Origin: Candidatus Woesearchaeota archaeon
GTDB taxonomy: Archaea > Nanobdellota > Nanobdellia > Woesearchaeales > JAFGPW01
Length of the DNA: 64,000 bases
Direction: 5' to 3'
Assembly: GCA_016935985.1 (NCBI GenBank)
Contig: JAFGPW010000002.1
Location: forward strand, 1 to 64,000
Of this stretch, positions 43,395 through 51,234 are shown piece by piece. The notes beneath the pieces are model-generated. The model was not told where the DNA came from. It worked only from the letters and a program-made list of their open reading frames with translations, and made no database searches. The translations under genes and the position numbers were made by a program. How positions within the stretch are numbered: the first letter of the stretch is position 1; the number at the start of each line of letters is the position of its first letter.

Positions 43395-43859
43395 ATGGCG
43401 GAGGATTGCATATTCTGCAGGATCGTCAAGGGGACCGCTCCTTGCCACAGGGTCTGGGAGGACGAGAAGCATCTCGCATTCCTCTCGATATTCCCGAACA
43501 CGGAAGGGTTCACGGTCGTCATCCCGAAGAAGCACTACCCGAGCTACGCCTTCGACCTCCCCGACGATGCGCTCGCTGAGCTCGTTATCGCAGCGAAGAA
43601 AGTAGGAAGGCTGCTCGACAAGGCATTCCCCGATGTCGCGCGGACCGGCATGATCCTCGAGGGCTTCGGCGTGGACCATGTGCATGCCAAGCTCTTCCCG
43701 ATGCACGACACGGCTCCGATGGAGAAGTGGCGTCCGATACACTCGAAGATCGACACCTATTTCGATAGGTATGAGGGCTACATCTCATCGCACGACTCGG
43801 TCCGTGCTGATGACGCGAAGCTCGAGGAGCTTGCGAAACGGATCAGGAACACGCGATAA
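43395..43859 (+). CDS. HIT-family nucleotide-binding protein lacking the third His
   Basis: 154 aa from ATG 43395 (MAEDCIFCRIVKGTAPC). HIT fold with CIFC N-terminus, PNTEGFTVVIPKKHY and the motif DHVHAKLFPMHD. The canonical HxHxHxx triad reads H-V-H-A-K, so the catalytic third His is Lys; many archaeal HIT proteins carry this change and may only bind nucleotides. Leaderless by the box A ATTAATATAT at about 43366-43375. The last 75 nt overlap the decayed AbrB gene on the other strand. Confidence 0.85.
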   Translation: MAEDCIFCRIVKGTAPCHRVWEDEKHLAFLSIFPNTEGFTVVIPKKHYPSYAFDLPDDALAELVIAAKKVGRLLDKAFPDVARTGMILEGFGVDHVHAKLFPMHDTAPMEKWRPIHSKIDTYFDRYEGYISSHDSVRADDAKLEELAKRIRNTR

Positions 43860-44295
43860 GACCCACGAGGCGCGGTCGACCCGCAGCCCGGTCAGGCCCA
43901 TCAGGTAGCGGTCGATGATCCTGAAGTGGCGGATGATCTCCATCTCGGTCGGGCCGAAGCTCTTGGCGTTCGCCTGGCAGAACTCGTCGTGGCCTCCATC
44001 GTTCGCGCAGATCCCCATCACGCGCTCGCGCGAGAAGCCGTAGTGGAGCCCATACACCCGGCGCGATTGCTCGCCGTGCATCACGGACCCCTTCTTCATG
44101 AGCGGGTGCGGCGGGCCCTTGAGGTCGAACGTCGTCTCGGTGGGGGATTTCGGCTTGTCGGTGCTGATCAGCAGGGATCTCTCCTGCGGGTGGGCTCGGC
44201 CCGTCGCTCGGCCCGACCCCCTGCCTCTTCACCCATTTCGACGGCAGGGCCAGGGTGAGTGTGTTGTGGCCTTGCCTTATGACCTTCCGCCTCAT
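43785..44295 (-). pseudogene. Frameshifted AbrB-domain regulator remnant
   Basis: ATG 44295 opens RRKVIRQGHNTLTLALPSKW followed by VKRQGV, a typical archaeal AbrB domain. Around 44175-44215 the coding signal switches to another minus-strand frame, continuing ERSLLISTDKPKSPTETTF and KKGSVMHGEQSRRVYGLHYG to a stop at 43785. Two copies of GCTCGGCCC lie at the switch point. No PhoU domain follows; the C-terminus runs into the HIT gene. It is either a real pseudogene related to the gene at 4160 or a sequencing error in a short regulator. Confidence 0.5.
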
Positions 44296-44413
44296 CGCAG
44301 GGAAAGGCATGATAAGGAGATAGAGAATCGTCGTGGAGGGACATATGAATGGAAAAAGAATAGTGAAGCCGTGGTGGATATGCCCCACTATTCACCTCCT
44401 TTTCAGAAAGGCT

Positions 44414-45649
44414 TCAACGCTCGACTGAGGTCATGGCGAAAACCTTCGGGTCCGAGAGGTCGGGCAGCGTATGGGCGACTGGCTGGTAGTCGGGCGCGAC
44501 CAGGTACGAGTTGATCTTCGTCGCGCTCGCATCGATCCCGCCGGTCGTTATGTCGGTCACCCACTTCCCGAGGTCGTTGATGGCGGTGAGCGGCCGGTCC
44601 CAGTACGGCTTCATCCACCACTGCCCGCCGACATAGATGTAGGTCGACACCCTGCAGTCGGCAGGAATCACGTTCACCACGCGACCCTCAAGGTTGTAGG
44701 ATGATCCCCGCGCCGGCACGAAGGTGTATCTGACCTGCGGGGTCGATACCAGCTTCTCGTTCCGGTCCTTGCCGAACAGCCCCCAGTAAGGCTCTACGGC
44801 CGCGTGCCGCTTCCACTCCTGGTCGAACGCCTCGAAGTAGGCGAACGCGACCACGCTGTCCGGAGCGAGCAGGCCCTCGAGCGCGCGATAGTAGTCGTTC
44901 TGCCCTTGCTGCGATACCGAGCCGTCGCCGCCGGTCGGAAGCCCGGTCTCTTTGAGCACCACGATCCGGTCGGTCCGCCCTCGCATCGCCGAATGCTCAG
45001 CGGCAGTCCAGGCGGCCGCGTTCTCCGGATGGGTCATGCCGTTCCAGTAGGGGTGCGCGTTCGGGAAGACCCAGTCGCCCGCCTTGAGCAGCTCGTCGTC
45101 GTAGAGGCCCACGGGTTCGGTCGTGGTCACCGGCTTTCCTGTCGCGTCGCGCAGCTCCTGCATCCTCGCGATCACCTCCTTAGAGGTGTAGCGGCCCGAG
45201 AGCAGCCCCTCGTTCCCGACGCAATAGCCATCGACGAAGTGCTTCGCGGCGACCGCGTTCGCCCACTCCTCCGGGGAGTCGAGCGACCACAGGCCGAGAA
45301 CGACGTGCGAGAGGCCCAGGTTCTTCGCGATCCGCGGCACCTGGCCGAGGATGTTGTCGGCCCCGTAGGTGAATATGCCGTTGTAATAGTGCGACTTCAG
45401 GACCTCGAGGTCCTCGGTCACGCTCTGCTCCGACGGGATCGTGCCGGTCTGGGGGTCGTAGTTGGTGGGGGAGTACGCGATCCAGCGGACCGCGGTGTCG
45501 TCGAAGAAGGTCACCGGGATGGGCTCGCGTTCACGCACGACTTCTGGAGCAGGATCGGTAGCGCTGTCCTTGCAGCCGATGAGCAGCGCAGAGGAGAGCA
45601 GCGTCACGCCGATGCCGGTCCGTACTTTGCGTAGCAGGTCTTCGAGCAT
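44414..45649 (-). CDS. Lipoprotein glycoside hydrolase (GH17-like) with C-terminal WW-rich domain
   Basis: 411 aa. Lipobox LLSSALLIGC (Cys 26). GH17-type TIM barrel (about 45-290): SPTNYDPQTGTIPSE, ILGQVPRIAKNLGLSHVVLG, acid/base GYCVGNEGL, nucleophile region VLKETGLPTGGDGS. GH17 enzymes act on beta-1,3-glucans. The C-terminal domain (about 310-400) has YIYVGGQWWMKPYWDRPLT and VTDITTGGIDASATKINSYL, shared with the upstream lipoprotein. ATG 45649 has AGGTGATC about 4 nt before it. Lipid anchoring would need the Lgt-like protein. Confidence 0.82.
   Translation of the reverse strand: MLEDLLRKVRTGIGVTLLSSALLIGCKDSATDPAPEVVREREPIPVTFFDDTAVRWIAYSPTNYDPQTGTIPSEQSVTEDLEVLKSHYYNGIFTYGADNILGQVPRIAKNLGLSHVVLGLWSLDSPEEWANAVAAKHFVDGYCVGNEGLLSGRYTSKEVIARMQELRDATGKPVTTTEPVGLYDDELLKAGDWVFPNAHPYWNGMTHPENAAAWTAAEHSAMRGRTDRIVVLKETGLPTGGDGSVSQQGQNDYYRALEGLLAPDSVVAFAYFEAFDQEWKRHAAVEPYWGLFGKDRNEKLVSTPQVRYTFVPARGSSYNLEGRVVNVIPADCRVSTYIYVGGQWWMKPYWDRPLTAINDLGKWVTDITTGGIDASATKINSYLVAPDYQPVAHTLPDLSDPKVFAMTSVER
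44592..44652. repeat. 61-bp direct repeat copy 1 (lipoprotein C-domain)
   Basis: Matches 45833-45893 with a single mismatch. Encodes the YIYVGGQWWMKPYWDRPL block. Nearly perfect nucleotide identity within otherwise diverged genes suggests recent gene conversion. Confidence 0.8.
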
Positions 45650-45654
45650 CCTGA

Positions 45655-46107
45655 TCACCTCTCCGACGAGCACATCGCGAGCACGAGGGCGTCGGCGGTG
45701 TCGGGAAGGACATGGCTCACCGGGACATACCCGGACGTGACGAGGTACGAGTTGATGGCCGTCGCCTTCTGGTCGATCCCGCCGGTCGTGATGTCGGTCG
45801 TCCACTCGCCGTTCTCGCTGATCGCCGTCAAGGGCCGGTCCCAGTACGGCTTCATCCACCACTGCCCGCCGACATATATGTAGGTCGACACCCGATGCCC
45901 GGACGGCTCGACGCCCGCGACCTTCCCCTTGAGGTCGTCGTAGCTGCCGAACGCCGGCACCGAGGTGTGCCAGATGCGCGGCGGGCCCGCCAGGTCAGGA
46001 CCGGTCGGGCCCTTGTCGCAGCCGACGATAGGGTAGAGCAGGGCCGATCCGACGACGAGCGTGATGGTGGCGGCGTCTTTCAGACGCTTCACTAGGGTCT
46101 CAAGCAT
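45655..46107 (-). CDS. Small lipoprotein with the WW-rich C-domain
   Basis: 150 aa from ATG 46107 (MLETLVKRLKD). Lipobox GSALLYPIVGC at about Cys 29, a short linker, then essentially only the C-terminal domain of the GH17 lipoprotein (STYIYVGGQWWMKPYWDRPL, TTGGIDQKATAINSYLV). It ends CSSER, like SVER of its neighbour. Its stop is 5 nt before the GH17 start, so they form one transcript. Possibly a stand-alone carbohydrate-binding or cell-wall-binding version. Confidence 0.78.
   Translation of the reverse strand: MLETLVKRLKDAATITLVVGSALLYPIVGCDKGPTGPDLAGPPRIWHTSVPAFGSYDDLKGKVAGVEPSGHRVSTYIYVGGQWWMKPYWDRPLTAISENGEWTTDITTGGIDQKATAINSYLVTSGYVPVSHVLPDTADALVLAMCSSER
45833..45893. repeat. 61-bp direct repeat copy 2 (lipoprotein C-domain)
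   Basis: Second copy of the block at 44592-44652, one mismatch, both on the minus coding strand. Confidence 0.8.
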
Positions 46108-46117
46108 TCCGGATACC

Positions 46118-46204
46118 CCCGGACGTTCAGTCCGGGAAGGGGAGGACACCACTAGAGGTTCAACTTTTCCAATAGGGAATATAGGCGTCCTTGAGGCGCC
46201 TAGG
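46118..46204 (-). promoter_or_regulatory. Leader with hairpins before the lipoprotein pair
   Basis: CCGGAC-TGAAC-GTCCGG forms a perfect hairpin close to the small-lipoprotein start, and GGCGCCT/AGGCGTCC near 46186-46204 forms a second. A TATA-like CTATATTCC lies between. Could be an attenuator or a terminator of the upstream operon. Confidence 0.35.
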
Positions 46205-46235
46205 GAAGGATAGGAGGCACTAGTGGAACGGAGGG

Positions 46236-46802
46236 TCAGCCGACAAGATATTTACCGACAACAGGATCTATCTCGATGAGCCGATCAGTGACCGAAGCCT
46301 TCACTTCAGGCACGACGAACATCTTCGGGAATATCTGTCGGGCATGTTCGACGCTCGGGAACTGGAATGTCGCGTTCGCGAGGAAATCTATCGACTTCTC
46401 GGTCCGTTCAGGACAGTCTCGTTCAGTCAGATAAGAGAATAGGGCGGGATGATCCTTTGCGAACGAGACCCGTACGAGACACGATGACCCTGCTTTCCTA
46501 TCGACGAATTGCATACCGACCATTATCTTTCCGAACGGATCATACCCGAGGCCCGGCGATAACCGATGGAAAGCGCTTGCCACCTGGAACCCAAGATCGG
46601 TCGGGTACTCAGCAAGTATATAGGATGCGATGCCCCAGAACTCTTCACCGGCGACATTTCCGGGAATATCCATTTTTTTTACGATGGCATAGGGTTCGTC
46701 ACTGATATGCACGCCCCGTTCCATCGCTTGGGATGATGCATTCTTCTGGGATTCTCTCCGGAGAGTGCTGTAGCGGAGTGTCAGGTCGTTCATTTGCGTC
46801 AT
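46236..46802 (-). CDS. Uncharacterised 188-aa protein closing the aspS operon
   Basis: From ATG 46802 (MTQMNDLTLRY), 5 nt after the CFA-synthase stop. No family recognised. Soluble, alpha/beta, with KMDIPGNVAGEEFWGIASYI, YDPFGKIMVGMQFVDRKAGS and CLVRVSFAKDHP; the latter looks like a substrate-binding beta-sheet. Co-transcription with a methyltransferase-rich operon is the only functional hint. Confidence 0.65.
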   Translation of the reverse strand: MTQMNDLTLRYSTLRRESQKNASSQAMERGVHISDEPYAIVKKMDIPGNVAGEEFWGIASYILAEYPTDLGFQVASAFHRLSPGLGYDPFGKIMVGMQFVDRKAGSSCLVRVSFAKDHPALFSYLTERDCPERTEKSIDFLANATFQFPSVEHARQIFPKMFVVPEVKASVTDRLIEIDPVVGKYLVG

Positions 46803-46807
46803 GCGTA

Positions 46808-47950
46808 TCACGGAATTTTTCGTAGGGTATACCTGGCGAGATGGTTCTTCCCGGTGCTGAAGGATGCCTTGCAGCTGAGCAGATAGAGGTTCCACATCCG
46901 CCGGAAGCGCTCGTCATACCTGTCCTTCAGAAGCCCCGCCCACCCATCATGATTGAGGTTGTAGTGCCAGGCGCCGAGCGTCGGCGCGTAGTGCTTCCCC
47001 CACTCCTCGAAATCCTCGACGCTGAAGAGGCCGTCGAACCCGTTCTCGAGCTCAGAGAACGCGGGGACGTATCCGTCCCGGAAGATGTGCCTGCTGATGA
47101 AGGGATCGCCGAGCAGCGTCGGCTTCGTCTTGGCGATCGTGTGGAGGAGGAAGATGCCTCCTTCGGGGAGCATAGCATGCACCTTCTTGAAATAATCGCG
47201 GAAGTTCCGCTTGCCGACGGCTTCTGCCATGCCGATCGAGACGACACGATCGTAGCTCCCCTGGTGCTTCTGATACTTCTCGTTGAGGATGCGGGCCCTC
47301 TCAGGTACAGGGTTGTGCGCATCGAACCAGGCGGTCTGCTCCTTCGAGACGCTGATGCCGGTCACGTCGACATCATGGTTGAGCGCTGCATACTGCGCGA
47401 ACGCGCCAAAACCTGCGCCGATGTCAAGCACCCGCATGCCGGGTTCAAGCTGCAACCCCCCGCAGGTGCGTTCGAGCTTGTTCGCTTGCGCGCCGTCGAG
47501 CGCGCCGTCGAGCGCGAAAAGCGTGGTCTCGGGATCCTCCCAATAGGCACAGGAGTAGTTCATCCGCGAGTCGAGCATCTTCTCGAAGAGGTCATTACCC
47601 CTGTCATAATGATGCTTCGCGACGCGGTCGGGCAGCAGGTCATTCCAATCGGGCAGGAGCTGCATGATCGCTGCTGGTGCAAGCCGCCACTTGTCCCTGG
47701 AGGTCAGTTCGTTCTCGAGGCCGGCGTCGATGATCTTCCCATAGAACACGTCGAGCCGCTCGACATCGAACCAGCCGTCCATGTAGGCCTCGCCGAGACC
47801 GAGGTTCGCCTTGGTCAGCACCCGCTTGAAGAGCGCATCATGCATGCCGTCCTTCACGCGCATGTCCCACTCACGGAGGCCATCCACCCGTATGTCAGCC
47901 TTGTTCAACAGTTCGAGAGCCCTATCACGATGGTTCTGTATGCGTATCAC
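46808..47950 (-). CDS. Cyclopropane-fatty-acyl-phospholipid synthase family methyltransferase
   Basis: 380 aa, full CFA-synthase length. N-terminal helical lipid-binding part (YMDGWFDVERLDVFYGKI), KHHYDRGNDLFEKMLD, YSCAYWEDPE, SAM loop VLDIGAGFGAFAQYAAL, and C-terminal YLLSCKASFSTGKNHLARY. These enzymes methylenate unsaturated acyl chains with SAM. Archaea have isoprenoid lipids, so the acceptor here (an isoprenoid double bond, or an unrelated molecule) is unknown. Sixth gene of the aspS operon. Confidence 0.9.
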   Translation of the reverse strand: MIRIQNHRDRALELLNKADIRVDGLREWDMRVKDGMHDALFKRVLTKANLGLGEAYMDGWFDVERLDVFYGKIIDAGLENELTSRDKWRLAPAAIMQLLPDWNDLLPDRVAKHHYDRGNDLFEKMLDSRMNYSCAYWEDPETTLFALDGALDGAQANKLERTCGGLQLEPGMRVLDIGAGFGAFAQYAALNHDVDVTGISVSKEQTAWFDAHNPVPERARILNEKYQKHQGSYDRVVSIGMAEAVGKRNFRDYFKKVHAMLPEGGIFLLHTIAKTKPTLLGDPFISRHIFRDGYVPAFSELENGFDGLFSVEDFEEWGKHYAPTLGAWHYNLNHDGWAGLLKDRYDERFRRMWNLYLLSCKASFSTGKNHLARYTLRKIP

Positions 47951-48011
47951 CTGATGATAAGTACAGCCGCTTAGGAAGAGCGGCTTGGTTTAAAAATCTT
48001 ATGCGGTTTTC

Positions 48012-48535
48012 CTAAAAAAGTGAATACTGCGGCGTCGGCGTGACCTTCGAGGTGTCTGACGCGAACACGAGCATGTGCCTCGACGGATCGAAGCCGTTCC
48101 TGTCGATGTGGTAGAGACCCTCCTGGTCGACCATCGCGACATAGACATATTGGCGACATAGATTTCAGGGAATGAGAAGATATCGTGCCCGTACCGAGGA
48201 TCGCTGCCGTCGATCGACCAGGGGGACGGGATATCGAGGCTCGATGTGGCAAGCACATCGACCCGTTCCGCGATAATCTCAGGATTCCGCTGCCTGTCCG
48301 CCCCGAGCGTGCCCTCGACCGATACGAACGCTCCTTTTCCCGCAGCGGCGAGCCCCTCATACAGGTTGGGATGAAGAGGTCGCTCGACCACCAGCTGGAT
48401 GTGCCTCCGATGGTCTGCGATGTCGACGAAGAGGCGGTTCTTGTGCTTTCGGACCTCCCGTATCCTGCCGTATGCGACAATCGCCGCTCCCCTGGTTTTC
48501 CCTTCAAGGGATTCATCAAGAGTCATCCATTTCAT
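48012..48535 (-). pseudogene. OB-fold (tRNA-synthetase anticodon-domain-like) gene with 17-bp duplication frameshift
   Basis: ATG 48535 overlaps the preceding stop (ATGA). It encodes an OB fold (IVAYGRIREVRKHKNRLFVD, HIQLVVERP, GKGAFVSVEGTLGADRQRNP, RVDVLATSSL) like the N-terminal domain of class II Lys/Asp/Asn-tRNA synthetases, but with no catalytic core. Within the coding strand TCTATGTCGC occurs twice 17 nt apart (48136-48145 and 48153-48162 on plus). Removing one 17-nt unit joins the frame to VAMVDQEGLYHIDRNGFDPS ... TPTPQYSLF and a stop at 48012, giving 168 aa. As sequenced, the frame instead runs into basic nonsense. Confidence 0.65.
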
Positions 48536-49335
48536 GGTATCCTCCCCTCCAGAACCATACCATCATATCCGAATCTGATGTTGAAGGCGCGATACTCATC
48601 CTCCAATCGCTGTAGCTCCTTCTGAGACCTGTTCAAGAGCGGCTCAATATGAATGAGGACCGTCTTCTTGGGCCTGAGCGTGCGGATGATCCGTAGGTTG
48701 TCGCCGAGGAATGTGGTCGCGTTCTCAGCAGGCATGCGATGCGACTCCCTGCCTGTCGGGCCTCCCAACGATCCCATATTCATGATAAGGAGATCCATCC
48801 CCTTGGGGATATCCTCAAAGGGGAGGTGTTTCGCGTGGTCCATGCAGATACAGACCACCTTCCTTCTCGATCTGATGAGGTATGCGACCGATATGCCGTC
48901 GCGCATCTCTATGAACCGTATGGCGCATCCCTTGATGGTTATAGTATTCCCTCTAGTCCTACGCAATTTCAGGAAACCTTTGTGCCGGTAATAGAAGAGG
49001 GGAGATACCCGCTCCTTAAATGAATCGAACAGTCGCCTGTTGAGATGGACCGTGGGGACTGCATCCCTCCCTATGGCGTAGTGCAGGTGCTCGAATATCC
49101 TGTGGCCTGCCGTATGATCGGGATGCCAATGCGAATAGAGCACCTCCCGGACATCGAGCCCGAGCTCGTGCACCCTGCGGTACACGCCTTCAGGCGTGTC
49201 GATCAGCAGCCCGAGTTCAGGCATGCAGACGCACGGACCGGTCCGCTCAGTGCCGTCAGCGCTGCACAGAGGGCAACGGCACGTGGGTACCGGCGTCGGC
49301 AGGAATCCGCCGCTCCCCACGATGACGATCCTCAT
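48532..49335 (-). CDS. PhnP-like metallo-beta-lactamase-fold hydrolase
   Basis: 267 aa. N-terminal Cys cluster TCRCPLCSADG ... GPCVC (structural zinc) as in PhnP, then HWHPDHTAGH (HxHxDH), CMDHAKH and late LIHIEP. PhnP and relatives are cyclic-phosphodiesterases; related enzymes act in PQQ and C-P lyase pathways. Both its ends overlap neighbours by 4 nt (ATGA), so it is translationally locked into the operon. Confidence 0.87.
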   Translation of the reverse strand: MRIVIVGSGGFLPTPVPTCRCPLCSADGTERTGPCVCMPELGLLIDTPEGVYRRVHELGLDVREVLYSHWHPDHTAGHRIFEHLHYAIGRDAVPTVHLNRRLFDSFKERVSPLFYYRHKGFLKLRRTRGNTITIKGCAIRFIEMRDGISVAYLIRSRRKVVCICMDHAKHLPFEDIPKGMDLLIMNMGSLGGPTGRESHRMPAENATTFLGDNLRIIRTLRPKKTVLIHIEPLLNRSQKELQRLEDEYRAFNIRFGYDGMVLEGRIP

Positions 49336-50459
49336 CCTCCCCCCGCCTCCCCGAGCGCCTTGAGCATGCTGTTAGGATAGCCTCCCTTGCCGAATGCGAT
49401 CCGCACGAGTCCGTCAGGGGCGTCTTCCCACATGAGGCCGAGCGGCAGGAGGTATGTCCCGTCATGCCCGAAGCTCCCCCGCTGCGGAGCCCCTGACGAC
49501 GCGATGTAGGCCTCAGCGCGCACCTTATCATGGAAATCAAGGTACAGCACGAGCGGGGTCCGCTCGATCGCCTCATCGATGCCGCTGACCCAAATCCCCT
49601 TCTCTTCGCATATCGGCAGGGCGGCCTCATAGAACGACCGGACCTGCCTGGCAATCGCGAATGTCCGTTCCTTTCCCACCGCATAGAGATCGAACGGGAA
49701 CCCGGCGAGCGCAGCCAGCTGCAGGTACGATCCTGCCGATTGGTATCGTTGCCGGATCCCTTCCTCCATACTCGTCGGATAGACGGTCAGGCCTGCTGTC
49801 ATCCGGCTCGACCCTTCCTCATGATAATTCTTGCTCAGGGACTCGACGTAGATCACATTTCCTTCTCGGAATATCTTCGGATCGATCCTGCCAGCCCCGA
49901 TCATGGTCCCGTCGACGATGACCTGTCCGGCCCTGGTGGCGAGTCTGATGATGGCATCTTCCCTCCACACGGTGAGATCCTTGCTGTTGGAGCAGTATTC
50001 AAGGAAGACCAGGGCGTCCTGCGCCGAATCACTGACAAGCCGCTCGAGCTCATCCATCGAGCCGAAACGCTCTGACGATGCGAACAGCGTCCCTTCATAC
50101 GACCGTATCAGATCGTCGCTGCATTGGTAGATCTCCTTCGGCGCGATGATCCTGCGCAACCCGGTCGTCGTGAGGGCGAGATCGATCGATGCCATTCCCG
50201 AATTGGTCATCTTGGCCTGGACCGTGCCGAAGAGGTCCCCTGCGCTGAAATCTCTGAACCACTCGTGCACGAACCTCTTAGTCATGAAGTCGAGAAGGCC
50301 GTACCCGTATCTCCGGTATGACTGAACTATCGGGAGGATGTTGAGGTGAGGATTGTCTCTGGCAAGGGCCTCCTCAAACTCGCGTCCGAGAGGAGCGATT
50401 GACGGCTCTAATCCCTGGGCCTTCTTGATGAACCCTATGATTCTTCTGTCCTCTTCCAT
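49332..50459 (-). CDS. PLP-dependent aminotransferase-fold enzyme
   Basis: 375 aa. Fold type I PLP enzyme: NSGMASIDLALTTTGLRRII, DALVFLEYCSNSKD, VIVDGTMIGAG (Asp to pyridine N) and SLSKNYHEEGSSRMTAG with the Schiff-base Lys; C-terminal IRIAFGKGGYPNSML-type Arg region. Closest general look is class I/II aminotransferase or Cys/Met-metabolism enzyme; the reaction is not determinable. ATG 50459 (MEEDRRIIGF) lies inside the end of the methyltransferase gene (25-nt overlap). Confidence 0.82.
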   Translation of the reverse strand: MEEDRRIIGFIKKAQGLEPSIAPLGREFEEALARDNPHLNILPIVQSYRRYGYGLLDFMTKRFVHEWFRDFSAGDLFGTVQAKMTNSGMASIDLALTTTGLRRIIAPKEIYQCSDDLIRSYEGTLFASSERFGSMDELERLVSDSAQDALVFLEYCSNSKDLTVWREDAIIRLATRAGQVIVDGTMIGAGRIDPKIFREGNVIYVESLSKNYHEEGSSRMTAGLTVYPTSMEEGIRQRYQSAGSYLQLAALAGFPFDLYAVGKERTFAIARQVRSFYEAALPICEEKGIWVSGIDEAIERTPLVLYLDFHDKVRAEAYIASSGAPQRGSFGHDGTYLLPLGLMWEDAPDGLVRIAFGKGGYPNSMLKALGEAGGG

Positions 50460-51223
50460 GTGTATATGCCCCCTCGCGGTATCTGTATGTAGGGATCGGA
50501 CGAACCGATCTTGTGGAAGACCTTGACGAAGAAATCGAGGCGCTCCCCATTCTTCTCGAACAGCGCTATCTTCTCCTTCCATTCCGCGTGGTACCCGTTC
50601 TCGAACCTCTTGAGGTACCGGTTCTTCCTGTCCTCATCAGGGGGTGTTATCCGGTAGGCGCTCTCATGCTCGAGGACGAGATTGTCGAGGTCGAAAAGCG
50701 AGCTCCAGTGGTCATGATCGTCGTCCGGCGTGAGCCATGTCTGGAAGGCAGCGTTGAACCTGTCGAGGAACGGTGCCGGCGGCCTGTCCCTGAAGTAGTA
50801 GAGGCTCGTCATCATGAAGCCTCCTGGGCGCAGCACTCGTGCAGCCTCGATGACATGCGCCTTCCTCTCATCCCGCTCCACCCAGGGGAGGTGGCCGCCG
50901 ACGATGACGTGCGAGAAGGAACTGTCGGTGAACGGCAGGGCCTGGGCATAGGCCTGCATGAAACTGAGATTGGGGATATGGCTGTTGTTCGCCGTTGCGG
51001 TCTCGACCGCTACGAGCGATGCGTCTATGCCGACAACGCTGGCTCTGGTATACCTGTTGACCGTGTGGGCGATGAATCCTGTGTTGCACCCGATCTCGAG
51101 CACGTAGGACTGGCTGCTGATGAAGCCCTCGCGGACCCATTCCTTCACGGTGCTGTAGCTTCCTGGCGGGGTGTTCACCTGCCCGCTGTGTGCCACGAAA
51201 TCAGCGTATGGTTCCCTTGCCAT
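50435..51223 (-). CDS. Class I SAM-dependent methyltransferase
   Basis: 262 aa. Motif I VLEIGCNTGFIAHTVN, GIDASLVAVETA, post-II ALPFTDSSFSHVIVGGHLPW and LRPGGFMMTSLYYF are a complete Methyltransf_11 core (residues about 35-160). The C-terminal 100 residues (aromatic and charged, YRITPPDEDRKNRYLKRFEN) presumably bind substrate. GGAGA precedes ATG 51223, 12 nt after the aspS stop. A small-molecule acceptor is likelier than RNA or protein given the neighbours, but that is inference. Confidence 0.85.
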   Translation of the reverse strand: MAREPYADFVAHSGQVNTPPGSYSTVKEWVREGFISSQSYVLEIGCNTGFIAHTVNRYTRASVVGIDASLVAVETATANNSHIPNLSFMQAYAQALPFTDSSFSHVIVGGHLPWVERDERKAHVIEAARVLRPGGFMMTSLYYFRDRPPAPFLDRFNAAFQTWLTPDDDHDHWSSLFDLDNLVLEHESAYRITPPDEDRKNRYLKRFENGYHAEWKEKIALFEKNGERLDFFVKVFHKIGSSDPYIQIPRGGIYTWKRTEES

Positions 51224-51234
51224 CGTTGTCTCTC

